Notes: generated by a model not told the origin, from the letters alone. DNA of 64,000 bases from Bacteroides sp. (GCA_014801815.1 JAAVDM010000026.1:16059-80058); one strand, 5' to 3'. Shown: positions 9,974 through 20,177, numbered from the stretch's first letter. Numbers and translations: made by a program.

Positions 9974-11476
9974 TTATTTCCATGTGTACGACACGGCACT
10001 GCGTGCCGGAACGGTGGTAGAGAAGTGATGGTTGCCGTCATCAAAGGTAATCGGCATTGACTCCTGTTGGCTATTGCTCAGTACTACGGCATACGAGCCG
10101 TCGGTATTTTTGAATGCCGTGTAGGTAAGTCCGTCGGCTGTAAAGCCTTTTGTGCCGATACGCACTGCATCAGGTTTGACCACACTTGACATATGGGCTA
10201 TGATGTAATAATGCGAATTGCGTGTGAGTGTGGTATAGTCGTGGTTGATATCAACAGCTCCGTAGCATGTCTGACAACCTCCGGGACGGTTGGGACCTTT
10301 CTCATCGTCAAGCATCAGGTTCCACACTATCACACCCTTACACCAGCGGTTTACCGTGCCGAGTGCTACCTGCTCCATATCGTCTATGAGGCGTTTGTCA
10401 AGGTTGCGGCCATCGTTCCATGTGCCGATAGATGTCTCTGTAAACACAAGGTCTTTACCCGGTGTGGCGTTATGTACCACTGTCAGCTCCTCTTTGTCGC
10501 CGCCGTAGTTGTGGTAAGCTGCGCCGTCAAGATGTTCGGCTGCTTCCGGATCTTCGTAGATATTGGAGGGATAACCTTTTTGGTCGGCCATATTATCGTA
10601 GTTATAATTATGGTCGAAAGCATAGATTTTCACATCCAGACCTGCATTTTTGAGAGCCGGCCCAAGTTCTTTCACAAACTCACGTTCCTCTTCCCAGCCC
10701 ATGAAGCACGAAGCACTGTTGCCTCGGTTGAGGGGTTCGTTCTGAGGAGTTACCGAGTAGATCGGAATACCGGCTTCGTTGAAGGCTTTGACCCACTTCA
10801 CGAAATACTGTGCGTAGTCTTTGTAATAATCCGGGTTAAGTTGTCCCGAAGTCCATGAGTTATAGGGCTGACGATCCTGTAGATTGTTGACTTTCATCCA
10901 GCGGGGCGGTGTCCAGGGTGTTCCCATAATCTTCAGATTAGGATTTACAGCCAGTATCTCTTTCAGAATCGGAATTACATAATTTGTTTCTTCCGAAGTC
11001 AGAGCGAAATTCTCTATACCGGGAGTATCACAGCATGTATATTCGCTCAGCGAGAAGTCACTGCAGCCTATTGATACGCGCACATAGCTGAATCCGTAGC
11101 CGTCAGTAGGGGAGAATGTCTCTTTTATGAAGGCTTGGCGGTCTTCGGGTTTCATGCGCATAAGGTTATAGCATGTCGAGCCGGTAACAGCCACACCGAA
11201 TCCGTCCATTGTCTGGTATGTTTCCGAAGGAAGAAGGTAGACGGTAGAGGGATTCATGTTCGACTTGGAACTGAAGTCAAGCCAACTCTCTTTCAAGTCC
11301 TGCGAACGTGATGAAGTCGTGGTTATGACTTTCACATCGCCTGTGGTGGCTGAGGGGGTATCGGGAGTGGTAGGTTTGCTATCGTTGGCCGGTGAAGGAG
11401 TATTCTGTCCGCAGGCGCATACTCCGAGTATTCCGACTGAGCACACGCTGCCGAGTATATATTTCAGATTTTTCAT
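9974..11476 (-). CDS. Glycoside hydrolase family 30 (glucosylceramidase / endo-beta-1,6-glucanase-like) lipoprotein
   Basis: Lipobox GVCACGQ; YQTMDGFGVAVTGSTCYNLM; acid/base TPQNEPLNRG; nucleophile VFTETSIGTWN. Confidence 0.92.
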   Translation of the reverse strand: MKNLKYILGSVCSVGILGVCACGQNTPSPANDSKPTTPDTPSATTGDVKVITTTSSRSQDLKESWLDFSSKSNMNPSTVYLLPSETYQTMDGFGVAVTGSTCYNLMRMKPEDRQAFIKETFSPTDGYGFSYVRVSIGCSDFSLSEYTCCDTPGIENFALTSEETNYVIPILKEILAVNPNLKIMGTPWTPPRWMKVNNLQDRQPYNSWTSGQLNPDYYKDYAQYFVKWVKAFNEAGIPIYSVTPQNEPLNRGNSASCFMGWEEEREFVKELGPALKNAGLDVKIYAFDHNYNYDNMADQKGYPSNIYEDPEAAEHLDGAAYHNYGGDKEELTVVHNATPGKDLVFTETSIGTWNDGRNLDKRLIDDMEQVALGTVNRWCKGVIVWNLMLDDEKGPNRPGGCQTCYGAVDINHDYTTLTRNSHYYIIAHMSSVVKPDAVRIGTKGFTADGLTYTAFKNTDGSYAVVLSNSQQESMPITFDDGNHHFSTTVPARSAVSYTWK

Positions 11477-11513
11477 TGTTTGGTTCTGTCAGGTTGTCAT
11501 TATGGTTATTATA

Positions 11514-13049
11514 TCAATAGCCTGGGTTCTGCACGATATTGTCGTTATTGTCTATCACACCCTGCGGAATCGGCATGAGATATGAGTTAGCCGTGAAAGG
11601 TGTTTTAAGTGCATGACGTCCCGGGTCTTTGGCATAGACGGCGTTCATGATTTTTTCCACCATGTCAAGACGGCAGAGGTCATACCAGCGCTGGCCCTCC
11701 ATTGCGAGTTCCAGACGTCGCTCGTTGAGGTAGGCGTTAAACAGATTCTCGTGTGATGACTTTTCAGAGCTGGTAAGAGGTTTCACACCGGCGCGGGCAC
11801 GTACACGGTCTATGATTTCGGCGGCAGCCGCGAGGTTCTGGTTCTCACCCATCAGGTATGCCTCAGCTTTGAGAAGGAGTATATCTGCATAACGGAGTTT
11901 CCACAGCACACTGTATCCTGAGCGGCATTTATACATAAAAGCATAGTTATCGGCGGGGTAGTAGTTGCTCCATGTGCATGAATACCAAACTATCGACTGT
12001 TCTTTACGCTGGGTATCACCGACAGCATCGTAGGCGGATACGAGATCACGTGAGGGAGTCACCCATTTAGCCCATGTGAAGGAGTTATCCCAGTCTTCGA
12101 GACAGCGTCCGAACATCCACGAAGCCCAGTTGCCTGAACCTATAGCATAATGTCCCTCAAGGATTGACTCTACTGTGTTCTCGGCCAGCGGTGTTGCGGT
12201 GAAACCGTCTTTCACGGGACCGTCAACGGCAAAGAGTGTGGCGTAATCCGGTACTAAGGTGAAGCCTTCGGCCTCCAGCTGCTCGGCATACTGAATCACC
12301 TTGTTATAGTCACGGAGTGGTTTCTCGGCATATACTTTGGCCAGCAGGGCACGTGCCACGCTCTTTGAGAAACGGGTCTTGTCGCCGTTGTTGTCAGGAG
12401 CATACTTGACAGCTTCGAGAAGGTCAGCCTCTATCTGCTGATAGGCTTCAAGCTCGGTATTCTGGCTGGGGAAGTAAGCCTGATACGACTCTTCGATATT
12501 GTCAGCGGTGATATTGCCGGCCGGTACGGTTATAATAGGAATATTACCCCACAGTCTTACCATGTCAAACCATATAAGGGCACGGAAAATCTGAGCCTGT
12601 GCGCGGTACTCTTCCACTTCTGCCTGTGTGAGAGAACCATCCTGCACCTTGTCGACATTGACTATAAATTTGGTGGCGTCGGCTGCGTCGGTCATGAAAC
12701 GATCCCAGTCACGAGCAATCACTGAGTTGGAGCCTTCTATAGAGTTATCCTCGAAGGGTTGTACTTCGGCGCCTGTGGTGCCGGCGTAAGCATTGTCAGA
12801 ATGGCTCTCGGCTATGAGCAGCATATCGAGATACCAGTGTTCCTGACGGTTGGTTATCTTGTCATACAGACGCTTCATGTAGCTTTCCACATCAGCACGG
12901 TTGAGGAATACAATTTCCTCCTGTTCCTCGGTTATACCTTCCGTTTTGTCGGAATAGGTGTCAAGCGGTGAATAATCAAGACCACAGGCTGTAGTCATCA
13001 TGAGAGCCAGCGAAAATGCACCCCCAAGTATTATATTGTTAAGTTTCAT
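11514..13049 (-). CDS. RagB/SusD family nutrient-uptake outer membrane lipoprotein
   Basis: Lipobox MTTACGLDYSPLD; EYRAQAQIFRALIWFDMVRLWGNIPI; LNERRLELAMEGQRWYDLCRL. Confidence 0.95.
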   Translation of the reverse strand: MKLNNIILGGAFSLALMMTTACGLDYSPLDTYSDKTEGITEEQEEIVFLNRADVESYMKRLYDKITNRQEHWYLDMLLIAESHSDNAYAGTTGAEVQPFEDNSIEGSNSVIARDWDRFMTDAADATKFIVNVDKVQDGSLTQAEVEEYRAQAQIFRALIWFDMVRLWGNIPIITVPAGNITADNIEESYQAYFPSQNTELEAYQQIEADLLEAVKYAPDNNGDKTRFSKSVARALLAKVYAEKPLRDYNKVIQYAEQLEAEGFTLVPDYATLFAVDGPVKDGFTATPLAENTVESILEGHYAIGSGNWASWMFGRCLEDWDNSFTWAKWVTPSRDLVSAYDAVGDTQRKEQSIVWYSCTWSNYYPADNYAFMYKCRSGYSVLWKLRYADILLLKAEAYLMGENQNLAAAAEIIDRVRARAGVKPLTSSEKSSHENLFNAYLNERRLELAMEGQRWYDLCRLDMVEKIMNAVYAKDPGRHALKTPFTANSYLMPIPQGVIDNNDNIVQNPGY

Positions 13050-13076
13050 TGGTTCTGGTTTTTGTAACAGGTTAAA

Positions 13077-16052
13077 TTAAAATTCGACGTTTACTCCGAA
13101 TACGTAGCTCTTACAATGAGGATATGTACCCCAGTCGATACCCTGAACGGCACCGCTGTTACCCCATTGGTTTACTTCGGGGTCCATACCGCTGTAGTGA
13201 GTGAAAGTCACAAGGTTGCTGGCAGTGAAATAAGGCTGTAGTTTGGCGATACCGAGTTTTCTCATCCAGCTTCCACGGAAATCATAGCTGAGTGATATGT
13301 CCTTGATGCGGATATATGAACCGTCCTCTACGAAGTAGGTTGAATTGTGCATTACGTAACCGGCTTTAGGTACATCGGTTATCTGACCGGGTATCTGCCA
13401 GCGACGCAGTACATTTGTGGTCTGGTTCTTACCGTCATACATACCTTCGGTTTCCATACGTGAGGCGTTATAGATGTCATTACCGTAGCTGCCCTGCAGG
13501 AAGATACTGAGTGAGAAACCTTTGTATGACAGTGTATTGGTCATACCGAAAGTGAAGTCGGGGTTAGGATCACCGATATAGGTACGGTCGCTTGATGATA
13601 TACGTCCGTCACCGTTGAGGTCGCGGTACATCAGTTCACCTGTCTCGGGGTCAACGCCGTCGCTGATGTAACCGTAGAATCCGCCGAGAGCGCGATCCGG
13701 TTCATTGCGTACCACAGGCTCGTTGACATAACCTGATGTTGTTGCGGTAGTGTATATCTTCTGGAGCTGAAGCTTATTGAGTTTATTGCGGTTGAAACTC
13801 ATGTTGAGGTCGGTTGTCCATGAGAATACTCCTTGGAACTGACGGCTTGAAATACCGAACTCGAAACCGGTATTGGTCATTTCGCCCTCGTTACGCTGGA
13901 TAGAGCTGGCCGCTGCGGCTCCTGAAGGTAGAGATACCCACATAAGCATGTCGGTGGTGCGTTTGTAATACCAGTCGGCACTCAGTGAGATACGGTTCTG
14001 AAGCACGGCGAAGTCAACACCGACGCCTGTCTGTGTGGTGGTTTCCCATGTGAGGTCGGTGGTACGCAGGTTTGCTTGTGAGATACCGGGAACAGCAGTG
14101 GCCTGACCATCCTTGAACCATTCCACACGGTCGATATTGTAGCGCTGCAGATAGGCATAATCACCAATACCGTCCTGATTACCTGTCTTGCCCCAGCCGG
14201 CGCGGAGTTTGAGGTCTGAAATCCAGTTGTGGTCAATGAGGAAATTTTCCTGACTCAGACGCCATGCTGCCGACACTGAGGGGAAGGCTTTCCAGCGGTG
14301 ATCGGGGTGAAGTTTCGACGAACCGTCATAACGGAAGTTGACGGTAGCGAGGTATTTGCTGGCGTAGTTGTAGCTTACACGGCCGAAGTAAGACATTATG
14401 CCCCACTGAGAACCGCCTGAACCTGTACCAGTCCAGCTGATTTTGTTGGCGGCGTTGAGTGTCTCGATACTGCCGTTGCGGTAATACTGACCTGATATCC
14501 AGCTGTTGCGGTAGTCAGAATCAGTCCATGAAGTACCGGCCATCACTTCGATATTGTTGTCACCGAAGTTCTGATTCCAAGTCAGCACATTATCCCATGT
14601 GAGTACGGTGTTCTGGTTGCGGTTGTCCGAACCTTCACCGCCCTGCTCGCGTCCGCGTGTGGTGAGATGCGGATCAAGGAATGTGGTGTTGAGAGCATTA
14701 CGGCGGTCAAGAGTGAACTTGGAGTCGAAGTTCAGCACAGGCAGTATCTTGAACAGAAGTTCGCCTGATGCTATGATACGGTTCTCACGGTTGCGGTTGC
14801 TCTGCTCGCGGGCCTCGTTCTCAAGAGGGTGCTGGAGATTAAGACCGTAGAAGTTGTTATAGTATTCTGTCGGGTCCTCGGGATTCCAGATAGGTGCGTA
14901 AGTAGGAGTATTTACTACTGCAAGTACTACGCCGCCTCGGTTTGAACCTGTACCCATTGCTCCACCGCCGTTCGACGAATAGTCGGAGTACATGATGTTG
15001 GTCTTTGCTGTAAGCCATTTGCGAATCTCACCTTCCACATTGGCTCGGAAGCTGTAACGACGGAAGAAGGAGCTTTTGAGAATACCGCGATCCTGTGCGT
15101 AAGTGGCAGACAGGTAATATTTTATTTTCTCTGCTGACTGAGAAATGGCTACCTGATAAGTCTGAGTATTACCGGTGCGATAGGTAGCGTCAAACCAGTC
15201 TGTTTCATCTTTAAGACCTTCGGGAAGGTTAAGTATACCTATTTCGTCCTGCAGAGCTTTGTACTGTTCGTAGTTGAGCACATCGAGTTTCTTGGCCACA
15301 TTGGTGAAACCGGCCTGTATATTGAGCGATACTTTTGCATTCTCACTTTTGCCGTTCTTGGTAGTTATAAGTACTACACCGTTAGCACCGCGTGAACCGT
15401 AGATAGCAGCCGATGATGCATCCTTCAGAATCTGCATGTTTTCTATATCTGTCGGAGCAAGGAAGCTGATATTATCTACGGGTACACCGTCCACTACATA
15501 CAGAGGTTCGTTAGAACCGTTGAAAGATGTTGTACCGCGTACACGTACTGTCATTGTACCGCCGGGAGCACCTGTAGGCGATTGTACGGCTACACCGGGA
15601 GCCTTACCCTGGATAGCCTGCGCAGCCGATATAATGGGACGGTTGGCAAGGTCTTCTTCACCTACGGTCGAGACTGCTGTAGTGAGGTCTTTGCGTTTTA
15701 CCTGACCGTAACCGATTACCACTACTTCATCAAGAGAGCGGTTCTCTTCGTCAAGTACGATTTTCATATCTGTGGCGGCCTTTACCTCTTTGGGAGTATA
15801 GCCCAAGTACTGTATCTGAAGAATCGAGCCTGCCTTGCATTTAAGTGTGAAGCGTCCGTCAATGTCGGTGGCGGTGCCTGTTGATGTTCCTTTTACCTTT
15901 ACGGTTGCTCCGATGAGCGGTTCGTCAGATTGTTCGACCACTTGGCCGGAGGCAGTGATGTCCTGTGCGTAGGCTTGGGTGATACCTGCCATCAGGAACA
16001 TCATCAGTACCGTCAGAAACGGAAAATGCCTTTTGAAGTTGAATTTTTTCAT
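13077..16052 (-). CDS. SusC/RagA family TonB-linked outer membrane protein
   Basis: Carboxypeptidase-regulatory-like N-domain (GQVVEQSDEPLIGATVKVKGTSTGTATDIDGRFTL), LDEVVVIGYG TonB-box region, plug domain PLYVVDGVPVDNI, NGVVLITTKNGK. Confidence 0.97.
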   Translation of the reverse strand: MKKFNFKRHFPFLTVLMMFLMAGITQAYAQDITASGQVVEQSDEPLIGATVKVKGTSTGTATDIDGRFTLKCKAGSILQIQYLGYTPKEVKAATDMKIVLDEENRSLDEVVVIGYGQVKRKDLTTAVSTVGEEDLANRPIISAAQAIQGKAPGVAVQSPTGAPGGTMTVRVRGTTSFNGSNEPLYVVDGVPVDNISFLAPTDIENMQILKDASSAAIYGSRGANGVVLITTKNGKSENAKVSLNIQAGFTNVAKKLDVLNYEQYKALQDEIGILNLPEGLKDETDWFDATYRTGNTQTYQVAISQSAEKIKYYLSATYAQDRGILKSSFFRRYSFRANVEGEIRKWLTAKTNIMYSDYSSNGGGAMGTGSNRGGVVLAVVNTPTYAPIWNPEDPTEYYNNFYGLNLQHPLENEAREQSNRNRENRIIASGELLFKILPVLNFDSKFTLDRRNALNTTFLDPHLTTRGREQGGEGSDNRNQNTVLTWDNVLTWNQNFGDNNIEVMAGTSWTDSDYRNSWISGQYYRNGSIETLNAANKISWTGTGSGGSQWGIMSYFGRVSYNYASKYLATVNFRYDGSSKLHPDHRWKAFPSVSAAWRLSQENFLIDHNWISDLKLRAGWGKTGNQDGIGDYAYLQRYNIDRVEWFKDGQATAVPGISQANLRTTDLTWETTTQTGVGVDFAVLQNRISLSADWYYKRTTDMLMWVSLPSGAAAASSIQRNEGEMTNTGFEFGISSRQFQGVFSWTTDLNMSFNRNKLNKLQLQKIYTTATTSGYVNEPVVRNEPDRALGGFYGYISDGVDPETGELMYRDLNGDGRISSSDRTYIGDPNPDFTFGMTNTLSYKGFSLSIFLQGSYGNDIYNASRMETEGMYDGKNQTTNVLRRWQIPGQITDVPKAGYVMHNSTYFVEDGSYIRIKDISLSYDFRGSWMRKLGIAKLQPYFTASNLVTFTHYSGMDPEVNQWGNSGAVQGIDWGTYPHCKSYVFGVNVEF

Positions 16053-16127
16053 GTAGGGTGTCAGTTAGTATTATTGAGTTTTCTTTTAAGGGTAATCATG
16101 TTCTGCAGTCCATAAGATACTGAAGAA

Positions 16128-16157
16128 GCGGCGTACGCTTCGGGAAGCGCACGCCGC
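16128..16157. promoter_or_regulatory. GC-rich inverted repeat adjoining the putative susC -7 element
   Basis: GCGGCGTaCGCTTC-ggg-GAAGCGcACGCCGC (7+6 bp arms with one internal mismatch), abutting CAAAATTA (minus TAATTTTG) at 16157-16164. Confidence 0.5.
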
Positions 16158-16164
16158 AAAATTA
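16157..16164 (-). promoter_or_regulatory. Putative Bacteroidetes -7 element (TAnnTTTG) for the PUL operon
   Basis: Minus-strand TAATTTTG about 105 bp upstream of the SusC start; exact match to TAnnTTTG. Confidence 0.45.
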
Positions 16165-16325
16165 GATACTCTATTTATTGTATAAAATAGGCGGTAGACC
16201 TACAAGTAAGAAAACAGTAAGCCAAGTAAATTTTTAGATTCTTGTTATCAGCTATTTATATTGTTGTCGCTATACTAAAAAGTAAGGTTGTCGGGGTCTT
16301 GTAACATGACCCGGAGGGGTGTTTT

Positions 16326-18086
16326 TCAGGGTTTGAAACGGCCGAGTACTTTCACAGTCTCTACAAAATCTTCTTTTGCGATGTGTGATTTGTTTCGTAC
16401 CCGGAAGCGGTTGTTATAGACTGTCTGAGGCGAACAATGCAAAAATTCGGCAATCTTCACACTGTCGTTTATACCGAGCCGGACAAGTGCGTAGATGCGT
16501 AATTCGGTGTTGAGAAGTTCTCCTTCCTTCGGGTGTATCTGCTCCTCGGGTTGCAGCAGAGTGTTGAAATCCTCTATAAAGTTAGGGTAGATATTCAGGA
16601 ATATCGAGTCAAAACTGTGATAGAATTCCTTTAGTTGTTCTTTGGCTACGCCGGAAGTGTCAGCCATTTTGGCAATCTCGTCATATTTCTTCATTTTGAG
16701 TTTTACCTGCAGACTCTTTCGGAAATCTTCATGTTTCTTGATATAATTTGAACACAGTGCGAATACATATCCGAGATATTCCTCCTTAATATAATTGGCT
16801 TCGGATAGTTTCTCATTGCTCTTTTTAAGACGCTCATTAAGTTCATTGAGTGCTTTGTTGACTGATTCTATCTCGTCATGTGCCTTCGAGAGTTCGGTCA
16901 TATTGATATTGAGCTTCTTGTTTGCTTCGTTCAGACTGCGTTCTTTGGCCCGGATAGTGCGCACTGACTTTATAAGCACAACGATGACAGCAAGGAGTAT
17001 TACTGACAGTATGGCCACTATTATAAGGAATGTGCGGGTACGTTTCTCCTGCTTCGTGAGACGCTGCTGATAAGCACGCGAAATTTCATCGAAAGCCTGT
17101 AGCTGCCCGGCCATTCTGACACGGTTTGGATATTGTACTGATGCGCGAATGCCGGCGTTGAGATAATTGTATGCTCTTATTATATCACCTTGCTTGAACA
17201 TCTCATTGGCAAGTTCTTCGAGAGATGCTATATCGCGGTTACTGCTTCTGAGGTCTGCGATAGCGGAAGCTGCCATGTAAGCGCGAGCCTCGTCATTGTG
17301 TCCGTTCTCACTCAGCAAACGTGAGAGCATATAGGCAGCCATAGCCTCCTGACGACTATCCAGTTCGGAGGTCTCAAGGTCTGAGCGTAGCTGGCGTATC
17401 AGCTTCTCTTTCTCGGTCTTGTTGTCGGAGCCGACATATTTCCAGCCCATAAACCACAGATAATCTTTATCCTGAGGTGTAATTATGGCTGCAATGGAAT
17501 CCTTATATAGCTTTTCCTTATTGTAGTAGCTCTTGCTGAGGTTACTTTTTATGGAGAAATTGCCGAGATGACTATACAGATATACCATCTGACCGTAATA
17601 TTCGAGACGTGTCTCACGGTCGAGTTGCGACCCGGAAAGTCCTGCCACTACCTCAAGAGCTTCTTTCAGCAATCCGGAAGCGGCCATGACAAAACTCTGG
17701 CGAATCTTACATTCTGCCAGCCATCGTGCATTGTTATTCTTTTCGGCAAGGTCCTGCGCGAGCCGTATATACTTCAGCGCTGAATCGGCCGAAAGCGTTT
17801 TATATTCATTATACAGTACTCCGTAGAGTATGTATTTCTCTTCATCGCTCTTTCCCTGCCCGACTTTCTCTTTGAGCGAATTGAAGCGCTTAAGGTTGTC
17901 GCGGTCATAAGCATCGAGGTTCATAAGTGTCGAGTCAAGCCGGGAGAACATACGCTCCGCAAACTCGCTACCTGTTGTCTCTTTACCCTGCACACCGCAT
18001 GTAAAAATCATTATTAGTATAAGCAAAGAGAAGAGAACAACCGGTTTTATAATTTCAGAAATGAGTTTTTCAGATATTGCTTTCAT
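16326..18086 (-). CDS. TPR-transmembrane-HTH regulator (DUF6377-like), putative PUL regulator
   Basis: N-terminal TPR-like helices, TM segment TFLIIVAILSVILLAVIVVLI, coiled coil, C-terminal HTH (IAEFLHCSPQTVYNNRFRVRNKS). Confidence 0.8.
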   Translation of the reverse strand: MKAISEKLISEIIKPVVLFSLLILIMIFTCGVQGKETTGSEFAERMFSRLDSTLMNLDAYDRDNLKRFNSLKEKVGQGKSDEEKYILYGVLYNEYKTLSADSALKYIRLAQDLAEKNNNARWLAECKIRQSFVMAASGLLKEALEVVAGLSGSQLDRETRLEYYGQMVYLYSHLGNFSIKSNLSKSYYNKEKLYKDSIAAIITPQDKDYLWFMGWKYVGSDNKTEKEKLIRQLRSDLETSELDSRQEAMAAYMLSRLLSENGHNDEARAYMAASAIADLRSSNRDIASLEELANEMFKQGDIIRAYNYLNAGIRASVQYPNRVRMAGQLQAFDEISRAYQQRLTKQEKRTRTFLIIVAILSVILLAVIVVLIKSVRTIRAKERSLNEANKKLNINMTELSKAHDEIESVNKALNELNERLKKSNEKLSEANYIKEEYLGYVFALCSNYIKKHEDFRKSLQVKLKMKKYDEIAKMADTSGVAKEQLKEFYHSFDSIFLNIYPNFIEDFNTLLQPEEQIHPKEGELLNTELRIYALVRLGINDSVKIAEFLHCSPQTVYNNRFRVRNKSHIAKEDFVETVKVLGRFKP

Positions 18087-18183
18087 AATGTGCGGCTAAA
18101 TTACAAAAAATCCGACATTCCTGCAATATCTTCCCGTTTAGCTTGTCATTCCATAGTTTTTCTGCTGACAGTAAAGGTCAAAA

Positions 18184-18240
18184 ATAAACGCCTCTGCGGA
18201 CAGAACAATACAGTATCATTCTGTCCGCAGAGGCGTTTAT
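18184..18240 (-). terminator. Long hairpin terminator (22-bp perfect stem)
   Basis: ATAAACGCCTCTGCGGACAGAA / TTCTGTCCGCAGAGGCGTTTAT, 13-nt loop, directly after the stop of the 18257-19204 gene. Confidence 0.8.
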
Positions 18241-18256
18241 GAGTATATCAGATTTC

Positions 18257-19204
18257 TTAACGGTTACGTAGAATCTTGACTGTGCTTCCGTCAGCGTTAC
18301 GTATTATGTTCAGACCTTGCCCGACAGTAGTACGACTGATCCCGTCAGCTCCGTAGATAACCGGAGTCTCGTCAGTCTCACCTGTTATTTCTTCTATGCC
18401 ACTGACATCGGTCCATGTGAAAAGCATGGTTTCGTCACCCACAACCAGTTTGGTCGGGTAATTGTCCGTATCAAGAGTCCATACAAACGACTCGGTTTCT
18501 ACAGAATCCTCGTCGCGCACTGTTACACCGGTCGGCAGTTCAGGTGAGGCAATGCCCAACAGTCCTGCGAAATAGGTATATTCCAGCACTTCAAGGTCAA
18601 TACCGAAGATTGTGTCATAGAACATCAGTTCTCCGGTATTAGGTACTCCCGTATAAGTTAAGTTGGCTGTATAGTCCTCTTCGATTATGCCGTTCTCAGT
18701 CTCTATACATCTGACTTGTGTCAGATTGCCTGATGTATATGTGAGTGTATATTCAAGTGTCTCGTCATTCTCGACAATACGTGTGCCTGTCAGGTGTCCG
18801 GCTTCATCATATTCAAATGTAATGGCCTCGCTTTTACCTGTATATGGATATTCATATTCCGCACGTTCAGCATATCCGTTGTCACCGATATAGAGCGTTA
18901 CTGAGTACTGTTGCCTCATAGGTCCTTCGGCTGTCACCTCCACTTTTTTCTGTGTGGCCAGATTATCATAGTGGAAGGTGACAATACTTGTCTCTCTGTC
19001 TGAATTATCTTCTACAGTTCTGAGACGTCCTTCAAATTCTCTACCTTCTTCGTAATAATCGTACGAAGCAGTTTCGGTAGGCTCACCCGGTTCCGAAAGA
19101 GATGTAGACTTCAGTTTCCGTTCGGCACCTACAATATCCTGTACCGACAGTGTTATCAGTAAGACAGCTGATAAGCATCCGATAGTTGTAAATTTTTTTT
19201 TCAT
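18257..19204 (-). CDS. Secreted protein with YD-repeat-like/DUF4595-like strands and a C-terminal sorting-like tail
   Basis: Start re-assigned to MKKKFTTIGCLSAVLLITLS (signal peptide); repeated FEYDEAGHLTG-type strands; tail VYGADGISRTTVGQGLNIIRNADGSTVKILRNR. Confidence 0.6.
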   Translation of the reverse strand: MKKKFTTIGCLSAVLLITLSVQDIVGAERKLKSTSLSEPGEPTETASYDYYEEGREFEGRLRTVEDNSDRETSIVTFHYDNLATQKKVEVTAEGPMRQQYSVTLYIGDNGYAERAEYEYPYTGKSEAITFEYDEAGHLTGTRIVENDETLEYTLTYTSGNLTQVRCIETENGIIEEDYTANLTYTGVPNTGELMFYDTIFGIDLEVLEYTYFAGLLGIASPELPTGVTVRDEDSVETESFVWTLDTDNYPTKLVVGDETMLFTWTDVSGIEEITGETDETPVIYGADGISRTTVGQGLNIIRNADGSTVKILRNR

Positions 19205-19382
19205 ACTCAGAATAATATAATGTTGATAATAAGATCGGTACACTTTTATGTGACCGGCATATAATTAGTTTTGTACGGCAATATTAATTATCACAACTTC
19301 CTTGAAAGGTGTCTTTTAGCTGTTAAATACTTATTGCTGTCAAACCTTGCATACATCTATAACATAAAAGTATAGCAGTCTG

Positions 19383-20177
19383 TTATTTTTTCTTACAGAA
19401 TGTGCTTGGCTTTGTACCTGTAATCTGTTTGAAAACTCTATTGAAATTACCGGGAGTGCTGAATCCTGTCTCATAGGCAATCTCCTGCATTGTCTTATCT
19501 CTGTCGGCAAACATCTCAATCGCACGTGTTATACGTTGATAGTTGACATAATCGGTGAATCTTATTCCCGATTTCCGGAAAAGTCTGCTGAGATTTCTTA
19601 CGGAAAATCCGAACTGTGAGGCAACACGTTCCATACCTAATTCTTCATCGAGATGTTCGTTTATATATTTCAGTATTGCTTGTAAACGTATGTCGTCAGG
19701 AATTACCAATGCTCTGAGCGGAGTTTTATATCTCTCTCCTGTCGCCGGAAACAGATTAAGAAAACTTATGCAGTAATCATAGAGTTTCGGCTGTTCAGAC
19801 CTTCTGATTACACCGGGATTCCGGGCAATGAATTTAAGATTTACTAAAATAAATGTGTTCGTATTGTAGACAGAAAATATATCTTTTGAAGAAGAGAGTA
19901 AGTCGCAATAAATCATCTGTAATGAAATCTGACGGTTATTGCTGGATAGTTTATGTACGATATTTTTCGGAATCCATGCAATATGATTTTCCGGAACAAA
20001 ATATACCTTATCCTCCACTTGTATGCGTAGGGTACCGGAAAGAGTATGGATTATCTGATGCTTGGTATGCCAATGTTGGGGAAGGTCAACTATTTCCCTG
20101 CCCGTTTCCTTGATAAATATTTCATTATCTGGAGATTGTTTAATGGAATCAACGTAATCTTCCTGTTCCTTGCTCAT
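19383..20177 (-). CDS. AraC family transcriptional regulator with cupin-like N-domain
   Basis: LPQHWHTKHQIIHTLSGTLRIQ cupin; C-terminal AraC HTH (MQEIAYETGFSTPGNFNRVFKQITGTKPSTF). Confidence 0.93.
   Translation of the reverse strand: MSKEQEDYVDSIKQSPDNEIFIKETGREIVDLPQHWHTKHQIIHTLSGTLRIQVEDKVYFVPENHIAWIPKNIVHKLSSNNRQISLQMIYCDLLSSSKDIFSVYNTNTFILVNLKFIARNPGVIRRSEQPKLYDYCISFLNLFPATGERYKTPLRALVIPDDIRLQAILKYINEHLDEELGMERVASQFGFSVRNLSRLFRKSGIRFTDYVNYQRITRAIEMFADRDKTMQEIAYETGFSTPGNFNRVFKQITGTKPSTFCKKK

Noticed and set aside
10193-10858. 221-aa plus ORF inside GH30
   Set aside because: Antisense to the catalytic domain of GH30; no independent support.
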